DNA of 64,000 bases from Magicicada septendecula (taxonomy: Eukaryota > Arthropoda > Insecta > Hemiptera > Cicadidae). Where the stretch lies: NCBI GenBank assembly GCA_034769895.1, contig CM068375.1, forward strand, positions 250,955,542-251,019,541, given 5' to 3'. Within the stretch, counting starts at the first letter, position 1. The number at the start of each line of letters is the position of its first letter. Both the position numbers and the translations under genes were made by a program. Under the pieces are notes generated by a model. That model was not told the origin of the DNA. It saw only the letters and a list, made by a program, of their open reading frames with translations, and made no database searches. Below, one piece after another: positions 1 to 9,698 of this stretch.

Positions 1-106
1 TTAATTACATTTAAGGAACAACAATTAATTAAATAACTGTATGCTCATGCTTGTGCATAAAGACATATTAGTATGTGTGTACATAAACAAACACATATTG
101 TACAGT

Positions 107-869
107 CAGTGGCGTACAAAGAAATCCACCTGGGGGGACTTGAACCTCTGGAGTCCATATATTAGCCTACTTTTCTACAACTTATAGTATAAGACAGAGT
201 ACAAATGCCAGTTAATGGTTACAATTTATTAGTACGCATCTTATTTTCAGTAGGTTTCACATTTTCTTTATTAAAAATGTATTATTCGTGATTGGGGGAC
301 TTATCCAAAAACAAAAATAAAATTATGAAAAAATTTCGTATAAATGTAAAGTGTTTTTAAAGTAATTTTTTTCATTATTACAGCAGGATTATTCAAGATA
401 TGAAATTTGGAACATTATTAAAATTTTCGTTTTATTTATCGACCAATATCTGCAAAATAGTGCTGAATTTAAATTAAGTATTAAAAAACATTTTTATGAA
501 AAAGGTTTATGTACTTATTTAAGTTTTATAAAAATATTATTTAATACTTAAGTAAAAATTCATAGGGTTCACTGGTAGTAGTGCCCACTGGTCGGTGAGG
601 CGTCATCAAATGAGAGCGAGGGAGAAAGAAAACAGGTAGCTTGCTGAACGTTACACTCAGCGTAATACACCACTCAATGAACTATAAATTATAAATGAAG
701 TAATAATTGTTATTATAAACTACTTATTTTTTTAGTATTTATGTCCCCATCCAAATCTGCCAAAATATGCAATTTTGTAATTTTAAACGGGAGCCTAAGT
801 AAATTAAGGAAGTACATATTACATTTTTGTGGTTGGGGAGGCTTGAGCCCCCCCCTGCATACGCCACTG
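107..869. mobile_element. hAT-like non-autonomous DNA transposon (MITE-like, 763 bp)
   Basis: The ends are inverted: CAGTGGCGTA at 107-116 and TACGCCACTG at 860-869. The similarity continues imperfectly inward, with a G-rich run followed by CTTGAACC on the left matching the complement of a GGCTTGAGCC-plus-C-run block on the right. An exact 8-bp direct repeat, TGTACAGT, flanks it at 99-106 and 870-877. An 8-bp target duplication with CAGTG...CACTG ends is the signature of the hAT superfamily. The interior is AT-rich and encodes nothing like a hAT transposase, so mobility would need a transposase supplied in trans. The exact duplication suggests a fairly recent insertion. Termini and duplication are seen directly; the family is inferred from them. 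Confidence 0.88.
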
Positions 870-952
870 TGTACAGTACAGATACAAAATAAATATAATA
901 ATAAATATATTTACATTAATATAAAAAAGGAATAAACACATATTACAAATCT

Positions 953-2631
953 TCTATCTATCTATATAAAGAAGAATGTTTGTCTGTTTGTGTTTTATAC
1001 AGATCTACAGTTTTATTCCGATCGTGATGAAATTTTGCACACTAACAGTTCAAAACAAGAGGAAAATTTGTATCTACATTTTATTTTGAAAAAACTACCC
1101 CCACCCCCTTAAGCAGAATTTTAACGAGCAGGTTTGCGGTTTTTCGCGAATATCTCGAAAACGGTGAGGAAATCGACCAAAGTGGAAGGTAATTTTCTGA
1201 AAGCCCATAAAATTTTCTACAAAATGCAATTTGCCCGGCTCTGATAGCGTTCTTAGTTCCAAAGTTATTAACAATCAAAGCTGAATTTTGGTGCACAACT
1301 GTTTTGTTCTTTACCCCATTGTGAGTGTGAGTCACCATTTCATCTGCTATCTCATGCGCCCTTCCTCTTCCTCCTCCCTTTTCACCCGCACCCCAACCCA
1401 CCACCTCCAACATCGTGGCTGGGTATATAAGGATGCCGGCTGGTCTCGGATGACACAACCATCCAGACGCTGCAACCACTGGGGGGGGGGGCACGCATGA
1501 ATCTGTGCCCTCTGCATCTGGCATCAGATGACACAGTGACAGTCTACCCTGAACTGTTGCCAAGGTAGGCTGCGATCATTTATGCTCCTGTGTGTGGAAT
1601 TTTAGATTGCACAACGCTGGCTCCAGCTTGTCTGGAGCGCAATAACTCAGTTATTATTCATTGTATAAAGTTGAAACTTTCACATAGTGTTTTATACAAT
1701 TAGTGCTGTGTGTTCAATTAGTACAGGCAGTGGTGAACTCGTGTTTTTGGTGTTAGTGGTGTTTTGGTGTCCTCCGCTGCTGACTGTTGCCTGGTAAGTG
1801 CTGTAAGTTATTCATAACATATCTCACTACACAACCAAAAACAAAGCATACAACTCGACTCTCATACTGTATTGTGTGCTTTTTACTGTCAGCGGATACC
1901 TATTACTTCAAACCTATCGAAATGCCACCGAATAAAAGAAAGAGTATTGGTTAGATAACTCCTGCAGCCAAAAAAATAAAAGCCATCCATGCGTCGGAAA
2001 CGCCTGAACAACAGGAGCTTCGTCTACAGTAGGAGCGTATCAGAGCTTCTACGTCAAGAGCGAGGGAAACCCTGGAGGAAAGAGAGTTTCACCTGCACCA
2101 GGACCGTGTCAGAGCTTCTGCATCAAGGGCAAGGGAAATGTCACAAGAACGAGAGTTGCGTCTAGAACAAGTTCGATGCAGAACGGAGGAAGCAAGAATT
2201 GTGAGTAGACATTCTGATCTAAAATTACGGGGATTTAATTACAGTGGTGGATACGATTACTATCCTCATCCTAAAGTCGTAATAGGACGGATGGATGTCG
2301 TATGTAACCATTGTCAGGCAAAGAAATATAAAGGCGAACCACCTGGGATGTGTTGCTCAAATGGGAAAGTGAAACTGCCGCCTCTTAAAGTGCCTTCTGA
2401 GCCACTGGTGTCTTACTTATCTGGTAGCACAGCAGACTCCAAACATTTCCTCAAAAATGTAAGGGCATACAATTCCAGCTTTCAAATGGCATCGTTTGGA
2501 GCGTTATCTATAGTGCAAGAACATGGTTTTATGCCTACTTTTAAGGTACAGGGCCAAATTTACCACAAAGCTTCCAGATGAAACATGGTCTCTTCACTTG
2601 ACGAACTTATAACTAAAGTGTTTCCTGATAT
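953..2631 (+). mobile_element. Helitron relic, left part
   Basis: The segment opens with a TATC-repeat start (TCTATCTATCTATATAAAG) followed by the ATGTTTGTCTGTTTGTG and GATCGTGATGAAATTTTGCAC motifs that commonly head Helitrons in arthropod genomes. About 1 kb of non-coding leader follows, with a pyrimidine-rich block near 1360-1400 and a G run at 1482-1491. Then comes a decayed Helitron Rep/helicase reading frame (1922-2631). No 3-prime hairpin with a CTRR end is visible. Recognisable sequence stops at 2631, where an LTR-like sequence begins, so the element is truncated on its right. The left boundary is approximate because Helitrons make no target duplication. Confidence 0.7.
1922..2631 (+). 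pseudogene. Helitron Rep/helicase N-terminal pseudogene with internal deletion
   Basis: The frame begins ATG CCA CCG AAT AAA AGA (MPPNKRK), a lysine-rich Helitron-type N-terminus, and is interrupted by TAG at 1952 and TAG at 2030. Two arginine-rich helical repeats (RIRASTSRARE and RVRASASRARE) follow. The longest open part, 2138-2581, holds a Cys cluster (CNHCQAKKYKGE..CC) and the block FLKNVRAYNSSFQMASFGA, ending in VQGQIYH. This is the conserved Helitron-like N domain that precedes the Rep nuclease. After the stop at 2579, another frame reads SSLDELITKVFPDI (about 2589-2630), a motif normally found far downstream in the helicase C-terminal part. The Rep catalytic region and most of the helicase are therefore missing. 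It is non-functional. Confidence 0.8.
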
Positions 2632-4616
2632 TGTAATGTGACAGAAGGAGGAAGGACCAAAAAAGCGAATAAGCCCAATATAAAGTTACTCTTAATAAAA
2701 TAATTCACCTATTTATAAAATAAATAAAATAGAAAATGACCACAATGTCTAATAAAGAAGTACCATGCAAAGTATAATCATAATTAATGTATGTAACTAA
2801 TGAACAAAGTACGATCTGTCAATGTACCTAAGTGAAAGGACTATCAGTTGTGCTAAGACACAGAATGGATAATAGGCCTAACTTATTCACAGGAGTAAGA
2901 ATCCTATTATTAATGTGTAATCATAGTAAAGGACAGTTCATAATAGACTGACACTAGAAAAAATCTTAGTATTAAGTATTAGACAATTGTTGGAAGTCTA
3001 ATGTTGTTGTTTAATGTTAATTAGAGTTTTAGCCATAAGGGCATAATATTGTTTTAAAATGTTTGTTTCATCTTTGTTTTTATTTTTTTATTTCATGGAA
3101 TAATTATAATTAATCAAAATGTATTAAGCCAACAGGCTACATAACATTATAAATTGGAACACTGTACAAAGGAAGTACCAAGTTATAGGCCATTATCAAC
3201 ATAATATTATTGGCAAACTATAAAATTACTGTAAATCAGTAAGTAATGGTAAAATTACGAAGATAGGCCCTATTTTTATAGTGATAACAACATTTTAAAC
3301 AGATTAATGAATTGTAATATAATTTTGTAAATGTCAAACTGCTTGAAGACCTATAAAACAGAATTTTGTAAAGATGAAAAAATATCTATTAGGGCACTCG
3401 CACATATCAAGTGAGATATCAAAATGCCTGTCTTTCTATCAGGAAGACCACTTTGTAAATCAATTTAAGTCCAGTTAAGTACTAAATAGGGAGAAATTTG
3501 GAGTATAAAATGTAAAAACTATGTATTCTAAATAATCAGGGTCACATGACCCCTGAATCCAACGGTATTGTGACCAATAGGAATTTGGATCACCAATACC
3601 AATAGGGCAAAAGTGAGGGAACCATATTCTTGATCAACTTGTATGTAACTTTTGGGAACACCCTGTGGCTGAGTCGGTGCCATACGGTGACAGGTGCGAT
3701 GGAAATTATAACAATGGAATGAGTAAGAGCACGCGTATGTGCTGCCTTTTGCGACGTAAAATTCTACACGTAGTCAGAAAGCGAATTACTTTCTGGTTCG
3801 CCCACCAATGAGAGGATGAGAAATAGGAACTGCATCCGGTTTGACCACAAGGCAGCGTAAGGCAGAGAGACGCCAAGCCAGCTAAGCGGGGACCAGGTCA
3901 GCCTAAGTCGTCAAGTAGTCCAGTTGAATATAGTTCGTCAAGCAGTTCAGTTTTTACGTAGCCTCGGGAGCAGTCTGGTGGGCCGAAAATGTTAATGTTG
4001 GCCTACCAAAAAAGTGACCTGTAATGTAGTCAAGCAGTAAACAATTCCATTATAATATTTGGAAAATGCGTTTGTGGGAGTTGTGTCAGCGACAGTGTAA
4101 GTGAGTGGGAATTAATGGCGAGAGTATAAGGATAGCACGTGCAGGTAAAATAAAAGAGCAACTATGGTGGCCCTAAGTGCTGTAAAGAATAACAATATTG
4201 ATGAGCTCAAATAGAGGGGGTAGAAATATATATATATAGATCTATCAATTTATAAAGAAAGTATGAGAGAGTGTGTATGTGGGGGTCGAAGTACTGGTTT
4301 GCGTAGTAGAATGATTTTTCATTGATTATCGTAACTTAAGCAAGATGACATTATCTAATACATTATGTATTAGTAACAATATTGTTATTGAAATTACAAG
4401 AGAAATTTTTATGTTCAATAAAAGGAAATATGTTAATAGCCTAAACATATATTAGAGGTTATTTTGCCTGTAACCATTTCCTATACTTTGTGCTAAAAAA
4501 CTCGTCTAACGACCCTAGGAATTTTCTGTATTATGGGAAGACAGATAGCAAAATTTATCCAAGTGTTTTTAAAGGGAAAGTGTTTACAAGGTTTATATAC
4601 TAACCTGAATTAATAT
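2632..4616 (+). repeat. Diverged LTR-like sequence related to the array LTR
   Basis: This stretch begins TGTAATGTGAC exactly where Helitron similarity stops and has no coding capacity. It shares an ordered set of short landmarks with the array LTR: a GT-rich stretch (4268-4280), ACTGGTTTGCGT about 15 bases further on, and ACGACCCTAGG (about 4508). About 110 bases after that comes a primer-binding-like TGGCGGCCCTGAAG (4619). No clear CA end was found, so the right edge is approximate. I read it as an old, degraded LTR of the same broad lineage. It could also be unrelated AT-rich filler with chance matches. Confidence 0.42.
3564..3600. other. Inverted repeat within the LTR-like sequence
   Basis: GGTATTG at 3564-3570 is the reverse complement of CAATACC at 3594-3600, with TGA and TCA bases extending the pairing. 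The near-palindrome GGGTCACATGACCCC lies just upstream (about 3539-3553). Function unknown. Confidence 0.5.
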
Positions 4617-4618
4617 AT

Positions 4619-5266
4619 TGGCGGCCCTGAAGTTTTCTGGTGTTTGAAGGTAAGTGCGTGAAGATCGCAAAAGAAGGTAAGATTCTGGCAAATTTATATT
4701 TGTAAGAAAGGTATAATAATACGTTACAATATTAAAAAAAAAAAGTTAATAAATATCTCTACAAGTTGGTGAGACTTAACCTTTTTATAATACCACTTTT
4801 ACAACTACACGACAACAAGATTAAATCAACTAACATTTTTTTCAACAGAACACTAGTGGAAAGAAAAAGAAAACTAATTTAAACACAGTGGACATTTTGT
4901 GTAATTTATTTTATTTGAAAAAAACTGGTGGTGAATACATTTCACACAGAATTAATTGGACGACAAGCCGCCATCTTGAATGTTACTTTGAATGCTGGGA
5001 AGAACCATAATGCATTGCATTGGCAATTGAATTGAATTACTATTTTGTCACACTTTATTAAAATTAAATTTGTTTGTATTAGTCAATAAGATTAAATAGT
5101 TGTAATGTATTGTACTTCTTGTGGACATTTTCGAACTTTTTAATAGCAGTCTAAAGACCCTGAAAGATTAATATAATAAAAATAAAGGTAAGAAAGAAAT
5201 CGAATTGAGAAGAAGAGTCGATACGGGCAATTAACAACTTCGACCATAGAGTCTTTAAACTGAATT
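4619..5266 (+). other. Primer-binding-like site and non-coding leader in the left flank
   Basis: TGGCGGCCCTGAAG at 4619 resembles the TGGCAGCCCGAAC that follows every array LTR. Two GGTAAG splice-donor-like motifs follow (about 4649 and 4676). The remaining bases up to the array are AT-rich with no supported reading frame. If 2632-4616 is an LTR, this would be the start of its internal region, into which the array element later inserted (its first LTR starts at 5267). Confidence 0.35.
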
Positions 5267-5640
5267 TGTAATGGTACATTAAATCAGTATAGGGATTTGG
5301 GGGTACAAGGAAATATAATTTTATATTTATTTCAAATGCAATCAAATATGTAAGAATAGAGGTTTCCCAAAAAATGATACAACGCAGTTCGCTACGATGA
5401 GTTGGCGTCAAGGTCACTGGTGTACGTGCAAATTGTCAGCAATGCATACGCAGCAACAAACAGGACACTCCTAAAACGTCATCGAAACACAAAACGTAAT
5501 CGTTGCGATGTAACACAATGCCGTCATCATCTGAGAACAATAGATTCGATGACGAATTATCCCTTCCACTTAGGAAGTAGAGGCCATGTTCTCAGCCCCA
5601 GTCTACTCAACACCGTTAGTGCAACAGCACGTTACAAAAT

Positions 5641-5664
5641 CTGCTGGCCATCAATTGCCAGCAG
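5641..5664. other. Perfect inverted repeat in the LTR
   Basis: CTGCTGGC (5641-5648) pairs exactly with GCCAGCAG (5657-5664) around an 8-base loop. It recurs in every LTR of the array. It could be a hairpin in the transcript or a dimeric protein-binding site; the sequence does not decide which. Confidence 0.6.
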
Positions 5665-5737
5665 AAGTCTTTAAAAGTGAAAAAGCAAAAAATGTAGTTA
5701 AAGTGAGTGTTTTTTGAAATCAGTTATACACTAACAG

Positions 5738-5743
5738 AATAAA
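5738..5743 (+). promoter_or_regulatory. AATAAA polyadenylation-signal candidate in the LTR
   Basis: AATAAA lies in the middle third of the LTR and is kept in all copies. LTR transcripts end inside the LTR, so a signal here is plausible, but the hexamer is common in AT-rich DNA. Confidence 0.3.
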
Positions 5744-6377
5744 AATGTAAATTAACGTCAGTGGTAAAAGAACAGAAACAGTTAACGTTCGGCCGAACAC
5801 CTGCTGGACAATGTGGAATGTCTGACGAGAGCTTCAATCCTCAAAAATCAGAGAAGTCGAAATTCAAATCAATACCTCTTTTTTTCTTTTTTTGAGCTCA
5901 AAATTAACATGTAATCAAATGTACCTCTAAAATAACTTGGGGCAAGCATGTGTGTGTGCGTGTGCCGGCATATATCTAAAGAGTCACGGGCATTGGTTTA
6001 TGTTACGTGACCAGATAACGTGACAAGTTTAAACTGCAGTAAGTTTTCTAACTTCATTAAATATGAAATCAGAGAAGCTGGAAATAATACAAATGTAATT
6101 GAGATGACGTACAGTTAATAAGTCGCCACCATTTTGTTAAGTATTTGATGAAGACTCCATTTTGTTTTTTGTATTTGCTAAAAAATTGAAATATCAAGAG
6201 TATTAAAACACAAGTCTTTCAAATCTAATGTCATCAGAGTTCATTATTTTCAAATGCCCACACTGTTTCTCCTCTGCTTGCTTGACAACGACCCTGGACC
6301 AAAATGAGAAAAAGTTATGTTGGCAACACGTGCTGTACACCAATGTAAATAGTGTGAGGAAGGTAGTGAGTTTCAAA

Positions 6378-6385
6378 AGGTAAGT
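6378..6385 (+). promoter_or_regulatory. Splice-donor-like AGGTAAGT near the LTR 3-prime end
   Basis: A consensus AG/GTAAGT lies 44 bases before the LTR end and is kept in all eleven LTRs. The related solo LTR at 59052-60275 has AAGTAAGTA in the matching place. Spliced subgenomic RNAs are known for some LTR elements; use of this donor is an inference. Confidence 0.45.
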
Positions 6386-6431
6386 CACTGCTAAAAAATA
6401 TAAATAATCACATGGTTTGTTTAGTAACAAA

Positions 6432-6451
6432 TGGCAGCCCGAACTAGTGAC
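6432..6451 (+). promoter_or_regulatory. Primer-binding-like site
   Basis: TGGCAGCCCGAACTAGTGAC begins two bases after the LTR. The initial TGG matches the complement of a tRNA CCA end, and the two-base gap is typical of LTR retrotransposons. I could not assign the primer tRNA. The site is repeated after each of the eleven LTRs. Confidence 0.72.
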
Positions 6452-6498
6452 TTTATATAAAATTTTATTTATATAAACAAGCCTGCAAGAGAGACAGG
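6452..6498 (+). other. Leader with paired AT palindromes and a small hairpin
   Basis: Directly after the primer-binding-like site lie two TTTATATAAA palindromes (6452-6461 and 6468-6477). CCTG...CAGG (6482-6485 with 6495-6498) can form a small stem. Other units keep the block with small length differences. Leaders of LTR elements often hold dimerisation or packaging structures; that role is a guess here. Confidence 0.4.
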
Positions 6499-6585
6499 AT
6501 GGGTATGGAAATAATGTACAACGTAATACGTAAGTAGTTAGGTTATGTTGTGTATAATTGTATGTTAGATATACAATATTTTAAA

Positions 6586-7347
6586 ATGGCAAACAACAAA
6601 GAGATTGGAGTTGAAATGAGCGAGTCGGCTGGTGTGGGAGAACCAGGGGTTCAATCAACCCCAGTAAATTGGTCCAAAGAATACAGCTTAACTGAGTCAG
6701 CAATAGATGACTCGAGTACTCAGTCAACTCCAACCTCAACAAAATGTAACAATCAATTTGATAATGATATAATGAATATGTTACGAATAATATCAAAAGA
6801 TATTCATGAGCAAAAAAGTGAAATTAAAGAAATAAAAAATAATTTTGATGAGAAATTCAATGCACAGAGTGTAAAGTTTGATGAAAAGTTTGACAAATTT
6901 GATGAGAAATTTAATGAAGTGAAAAACGAAATTAAGAGACAAAATTTTAATTTTGATAAACAGATTACCGAAATAAACGCATGTTATGAAAATATGAAAG
7001 AAAAAATAGTAGCATCAGTTAGCGAGGTGTTTGATAGACAAATAAACAGAGTAAATAACATAATTGATAACTTTACAAAGAAGGAAGTTGACGAAAATTA
7101 CGAGAGTAAAATGGGGGTAGAGAATAGTGGAGAAACAGAAAAATTAAACGTAAATGAAGACGGTCAGGTGACATATAATGAGGTAAGTGGTGTTGAGAAT
7201 TATGACAATATAAGTAAAAATATGGTTTTAGAGAACGATGGTGTGAATATTGAGAGTACTGATGAAATTTTAGAGGGAGTAGAAATTAATGATGGAATGT
7301 TAGTGTGTGTTAATGAGTCGGAGAGAAAGTGGAGAGAGAATATATAG
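6586..7347 (+). CDS. First reading frame of unit A: coiled-coil protein in gag position
   Basis: The first frame after the primer-binding-like site encodes 253 aa from ATG 6586, chosen for its good context (AAAATGG); an upstream in-frame ATG lies at 6562. Residues 1-60 are Ser/Thr-rich and look disordered. Residues about 61-165 are charged and predicted coiled coil, with three FDEKF motifs at 87-91, 98-102 and 105-109 (11- and 7-residue spacing). The tail is acidic. There is no CCHC zinc knuckle, no protease motif, and no capsid fold recognisable by eye. Position and the long coiled coil suggest a Gag-like protein, as in many insect LTR elements, but the sequence itself does not prove it. Confidence 0.6.
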   Translation: MANNKEIGVEMSESAGVGEPGVQSTPVNWSKEYSLTESAIDDSSTQSTPTSTKCNNQFDNDIMNMLRIISKDIHEQKSEIKEIKNNFDEKFNAQSVKFDEKFDKFDEKFNEVKNEIKRQNFNFDKQITEINACYENMKEKIVASVSEVFDRQINRVNNIIDNFTKKEVDENYESKMGVENSGETEKLNVNEDGQVTYNEVSGVENYDNISKNMVLENDGVNIESTDEILEGVEINDGMLVCVNESERKWRENI

Positions 7348-7356
7348 GTAGAGGGG

Positions 7357-7938
7357 TTGCAGGGGGTAAATTTTTCCCGTGATGTTGTAGTTGGGGGTGA
7401 AGAAAAGGTTTCACGAGCGTATTTGGAAGACACATGGTCTGCAAATAGCCGTCCCTGGATTTTTTGTGCACCTGATAGGTGGTGCAATAATAAAGTAGTA
7501 GTGTCCCCTGCATATACTGAGAGAGAGAGTGTGATAGGAAGTTATGATGGGAGACATGGTGAAAGAGAGTTGTGTGTTAATTGGGAGATGAATAGAAATT
7601 ATAAAGAATTGGTGGAAAGGTTAGTAGAGATGGTGCATAATTATAGTGAAATTTTACCTGATGTTGAAGCGGAGGTAGTAGCAGAAGTAGATGATAATGT
7701 TGACGAATTATTAACTTACCTGATTATGACAGATAATACTAAAGGTGACAGGACCATACCCGATCGTGAAAAATTATATGATATGGTAATATGGAATGAT
7801 CATATTAATTATAAGGATACGGTGGAAGAATATGACAATATAAATAATTATTACATTGATAATAATAATATAATGTATTCGATAATAAATGACTTGTATA
7901 GACCTAAGATTAGATGGTTATTTGATGATGGTGGATAA
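7357..7938 (+). CDS. Second reading frame of unit A, unknown acidic protein
   Basis: This open stretch of about 193 residues has no ATG at its beginning, so its start is unresolved. The first third has aromatic and Cys residues (SRPWIFCAPDRWCNN). The rest is acidic and rich in Asn, Tyr and Ile, ending YRPKIRWLFDDGG. I see no reverse transcriptase, protease, RNase H or integrase signature. It is kept at the same place in all units, which says little because the copies are so alike. Confidence 0.45.
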   Translation: MQGVNFSRDVVVGGEEKVSRAYLEDTWSANSRPWIFCAPDRWCNNKVVVSPAYTERESVIGSYDGRHGERELCVNWEMNRNYKELVERLVEMVHNYSEILPDVEAEVVAEVDDNVDELLTYLIMTDNTKGDRTIPDREKLYDMVIWNDHINYKDTVEEYDNINNYYIDNNNIMYSIINDLYRPKIRWLFDDGG

Positions 7939-9698
7939 GTGTTTTATTGTGTATGAACTTTAACTATGTGAACAGTGTGGTTTTGAAATGGATTGTCTTA
8001 TGGAGTGATTTATGGTCAATGATAACAAATAATAAGTTGCATTGTATATTCTTTTGTGTGTTAATGTTAAATGTATTTGTGTATTATATGTATTCTTATG
8101 TAAACCATGTATGTAATAGGAATTTATAGTTTAATTGATTTAATAATAATTATAAAATGTTTCAAACTAAATAAGTGATGAAAGTAATGGTGAAATTTTA
8201 ATTGATTGAATTATATAATGGAGATAAATTAATTAATTAATTTAAAATGTTGTATAAAAGAGATTTGATAATGAAGTTAAATGATTTTATGAGATTTAGA
8301 TTATCTAAAGAGTAGTATATGATAAAACATATAATATGTTGGGATATGGAGTTATATTGTTATTAAGAGATAAGTGATGAATTTTCTGAAGTAGGTGTCA
8401 ATTATCTTATTAAGGTGAAATATTATAAAAGATAGAGTTTGGGTATAATTATTTTAAATAAGGCATTTGAGTTAGTCAAAGTTAACTCTAATGGGTGTTA
8501 AATGAAATAAGAATTTTGAAGAAAATAATACAGAAACAGGGTAGTAATAGGGACACAGTAGTGATACAGTAGTAGTAGTGAATATAGGAAGAAAGAGAGG
8601 GTAATGTAATTAGAGAGTAAATAGTTGCTGGCGATATTTTGTAGTATGGGTGAGGTGGTAAGGAGTGATCAACGTGCGTCGTTGGGCAGGTAATTGTGAA
8701 GGGTCGAGGAGTGATTGCCAAGATTATTGGGAAGGGCAAAAGGTTATGAATGGAATTGCCAAGGTCGGGAACACACATCCTAGTTACAAAGAGGGTATTA
8801 GATATTTTATTATAAGAGGAGAAGGGTATAAGTGGAATTAGTGTTGAAGGGGGTTATTATTGAGAGATTGGTGTCGCCCAATGTGATTCTGTTAGCGATT
8901 GTTAGTAGGAAGAAAGGGAGTAAAATTATAGATATAAATGCCCATTCAATAAGTTGAATCATTGTGAATAACGGAAAATCACTCAAACTAATTGATGATC
9001 AAAATGAAAGGGTTAAATAGAAAATTCATAGTAGAAAGATAATAAGAAATGAAATGTGATGTAACATGAATGTTAATAATAAATTTGAATTTTTATAGAA
9101 TTAAATGGTACAATGATAAATAATTAAAAGTTTGATATAAAAGAGTTGATGGAAATAATAATAGTAGCCTAATGTTTATAAATTTTTATACAAATTATTT
9201 AATTGTGAATTGTTTGGTTAAATGTAGCTATGATATTGTTCATGTATATTATGTTATTATGCAAGATTAATGGGTGATTTTGGGAGTTGTTTGGTGTTAT
9301 TATAAGTGTAAATCAATTGTGGAATGTAGAGACAGCAAATGTAGCAGGAATTAAGTTTAGATATAGGTAGGCTATTGCAGTGGCGGCATGTGCCACTGTA
9401 GGTAGCGTTATGGGTTGATGAGTAACGCACAAATACGTTACCATCATCGGAGGCCGAAATCGGCGTACATACACTGTACAACTTTGATACCCACCTTTTC
9501 GGGCGGTTACTGTCTTACCAGCACTAATCGTGGTTTTGGACGACAGCCAGCTGTGGGCAGCAATTGTAACACTGACCATGGTTGGTTGTCCTTGAAATTG
9601 GTGAAAACTGAAATTCATGGGGGGGCCACTTAGGGGAAATCCCCGGAACTATGGAACAGCGGCTATCACCTTGTTCGAGTAGGAACAGCAAAACAGGT

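Larger units (their letters stand above)
5267..6429 (+). repeat. LTR 1 (left edge of array)
   Basis: It starts TGTAATGGTACATTAAATC and ends GTTTGTTTAGTAACA, giving standard TG...CA ends. It is 1163 bp, slightly shorter than the others. Left to right it has a perfect inverted repeat (5641-5664), AATAAA (5738-5743), a T-rich tract, a GT-rich stretch, the GGGCATTGGTTTATG landmark, ACGACCCTGG, and an AGGTAAGT donor-like motif 44 bases before the end. Confidence 0.93.

Noticed and set aside
741-935. 64-residue frame across the right end of the hAT-like element
   Set aside because: It crosses the transposon border and target duplication, so it cannot be an inherited gene.
1081-1563. 160-residue antisense frame in the Helitron leader
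   Set aside because: It lies over pyrimidine-rich non-coding leader, is low in complexity, and resembles no protein.
4361-4381. TTAGTAACAATATTG as the right end of an LTR starting at 2632 with an ATAT duplication
   Set aside because: The ending resembles the array LTR, but the sequence after it does not continue the Helitron frame and the shared ACGACCCTAGG landmark lies further downstream.
5402-5674. 90-residue open frame in every LTR (plus strand)
   Set aside because: It has no ATG at its head. Its conservation across copies only reflects the near-identity of the LTRs, and no family is recognisable.
7947-8129. 60-residue hydrophobic frame after the second frame, which could suggest a membrane protein
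   Set aside because: It has no ATG at its head, is open in only some units, and has no signal peptide or fusion-type features. I do not call it an envelope remnant.
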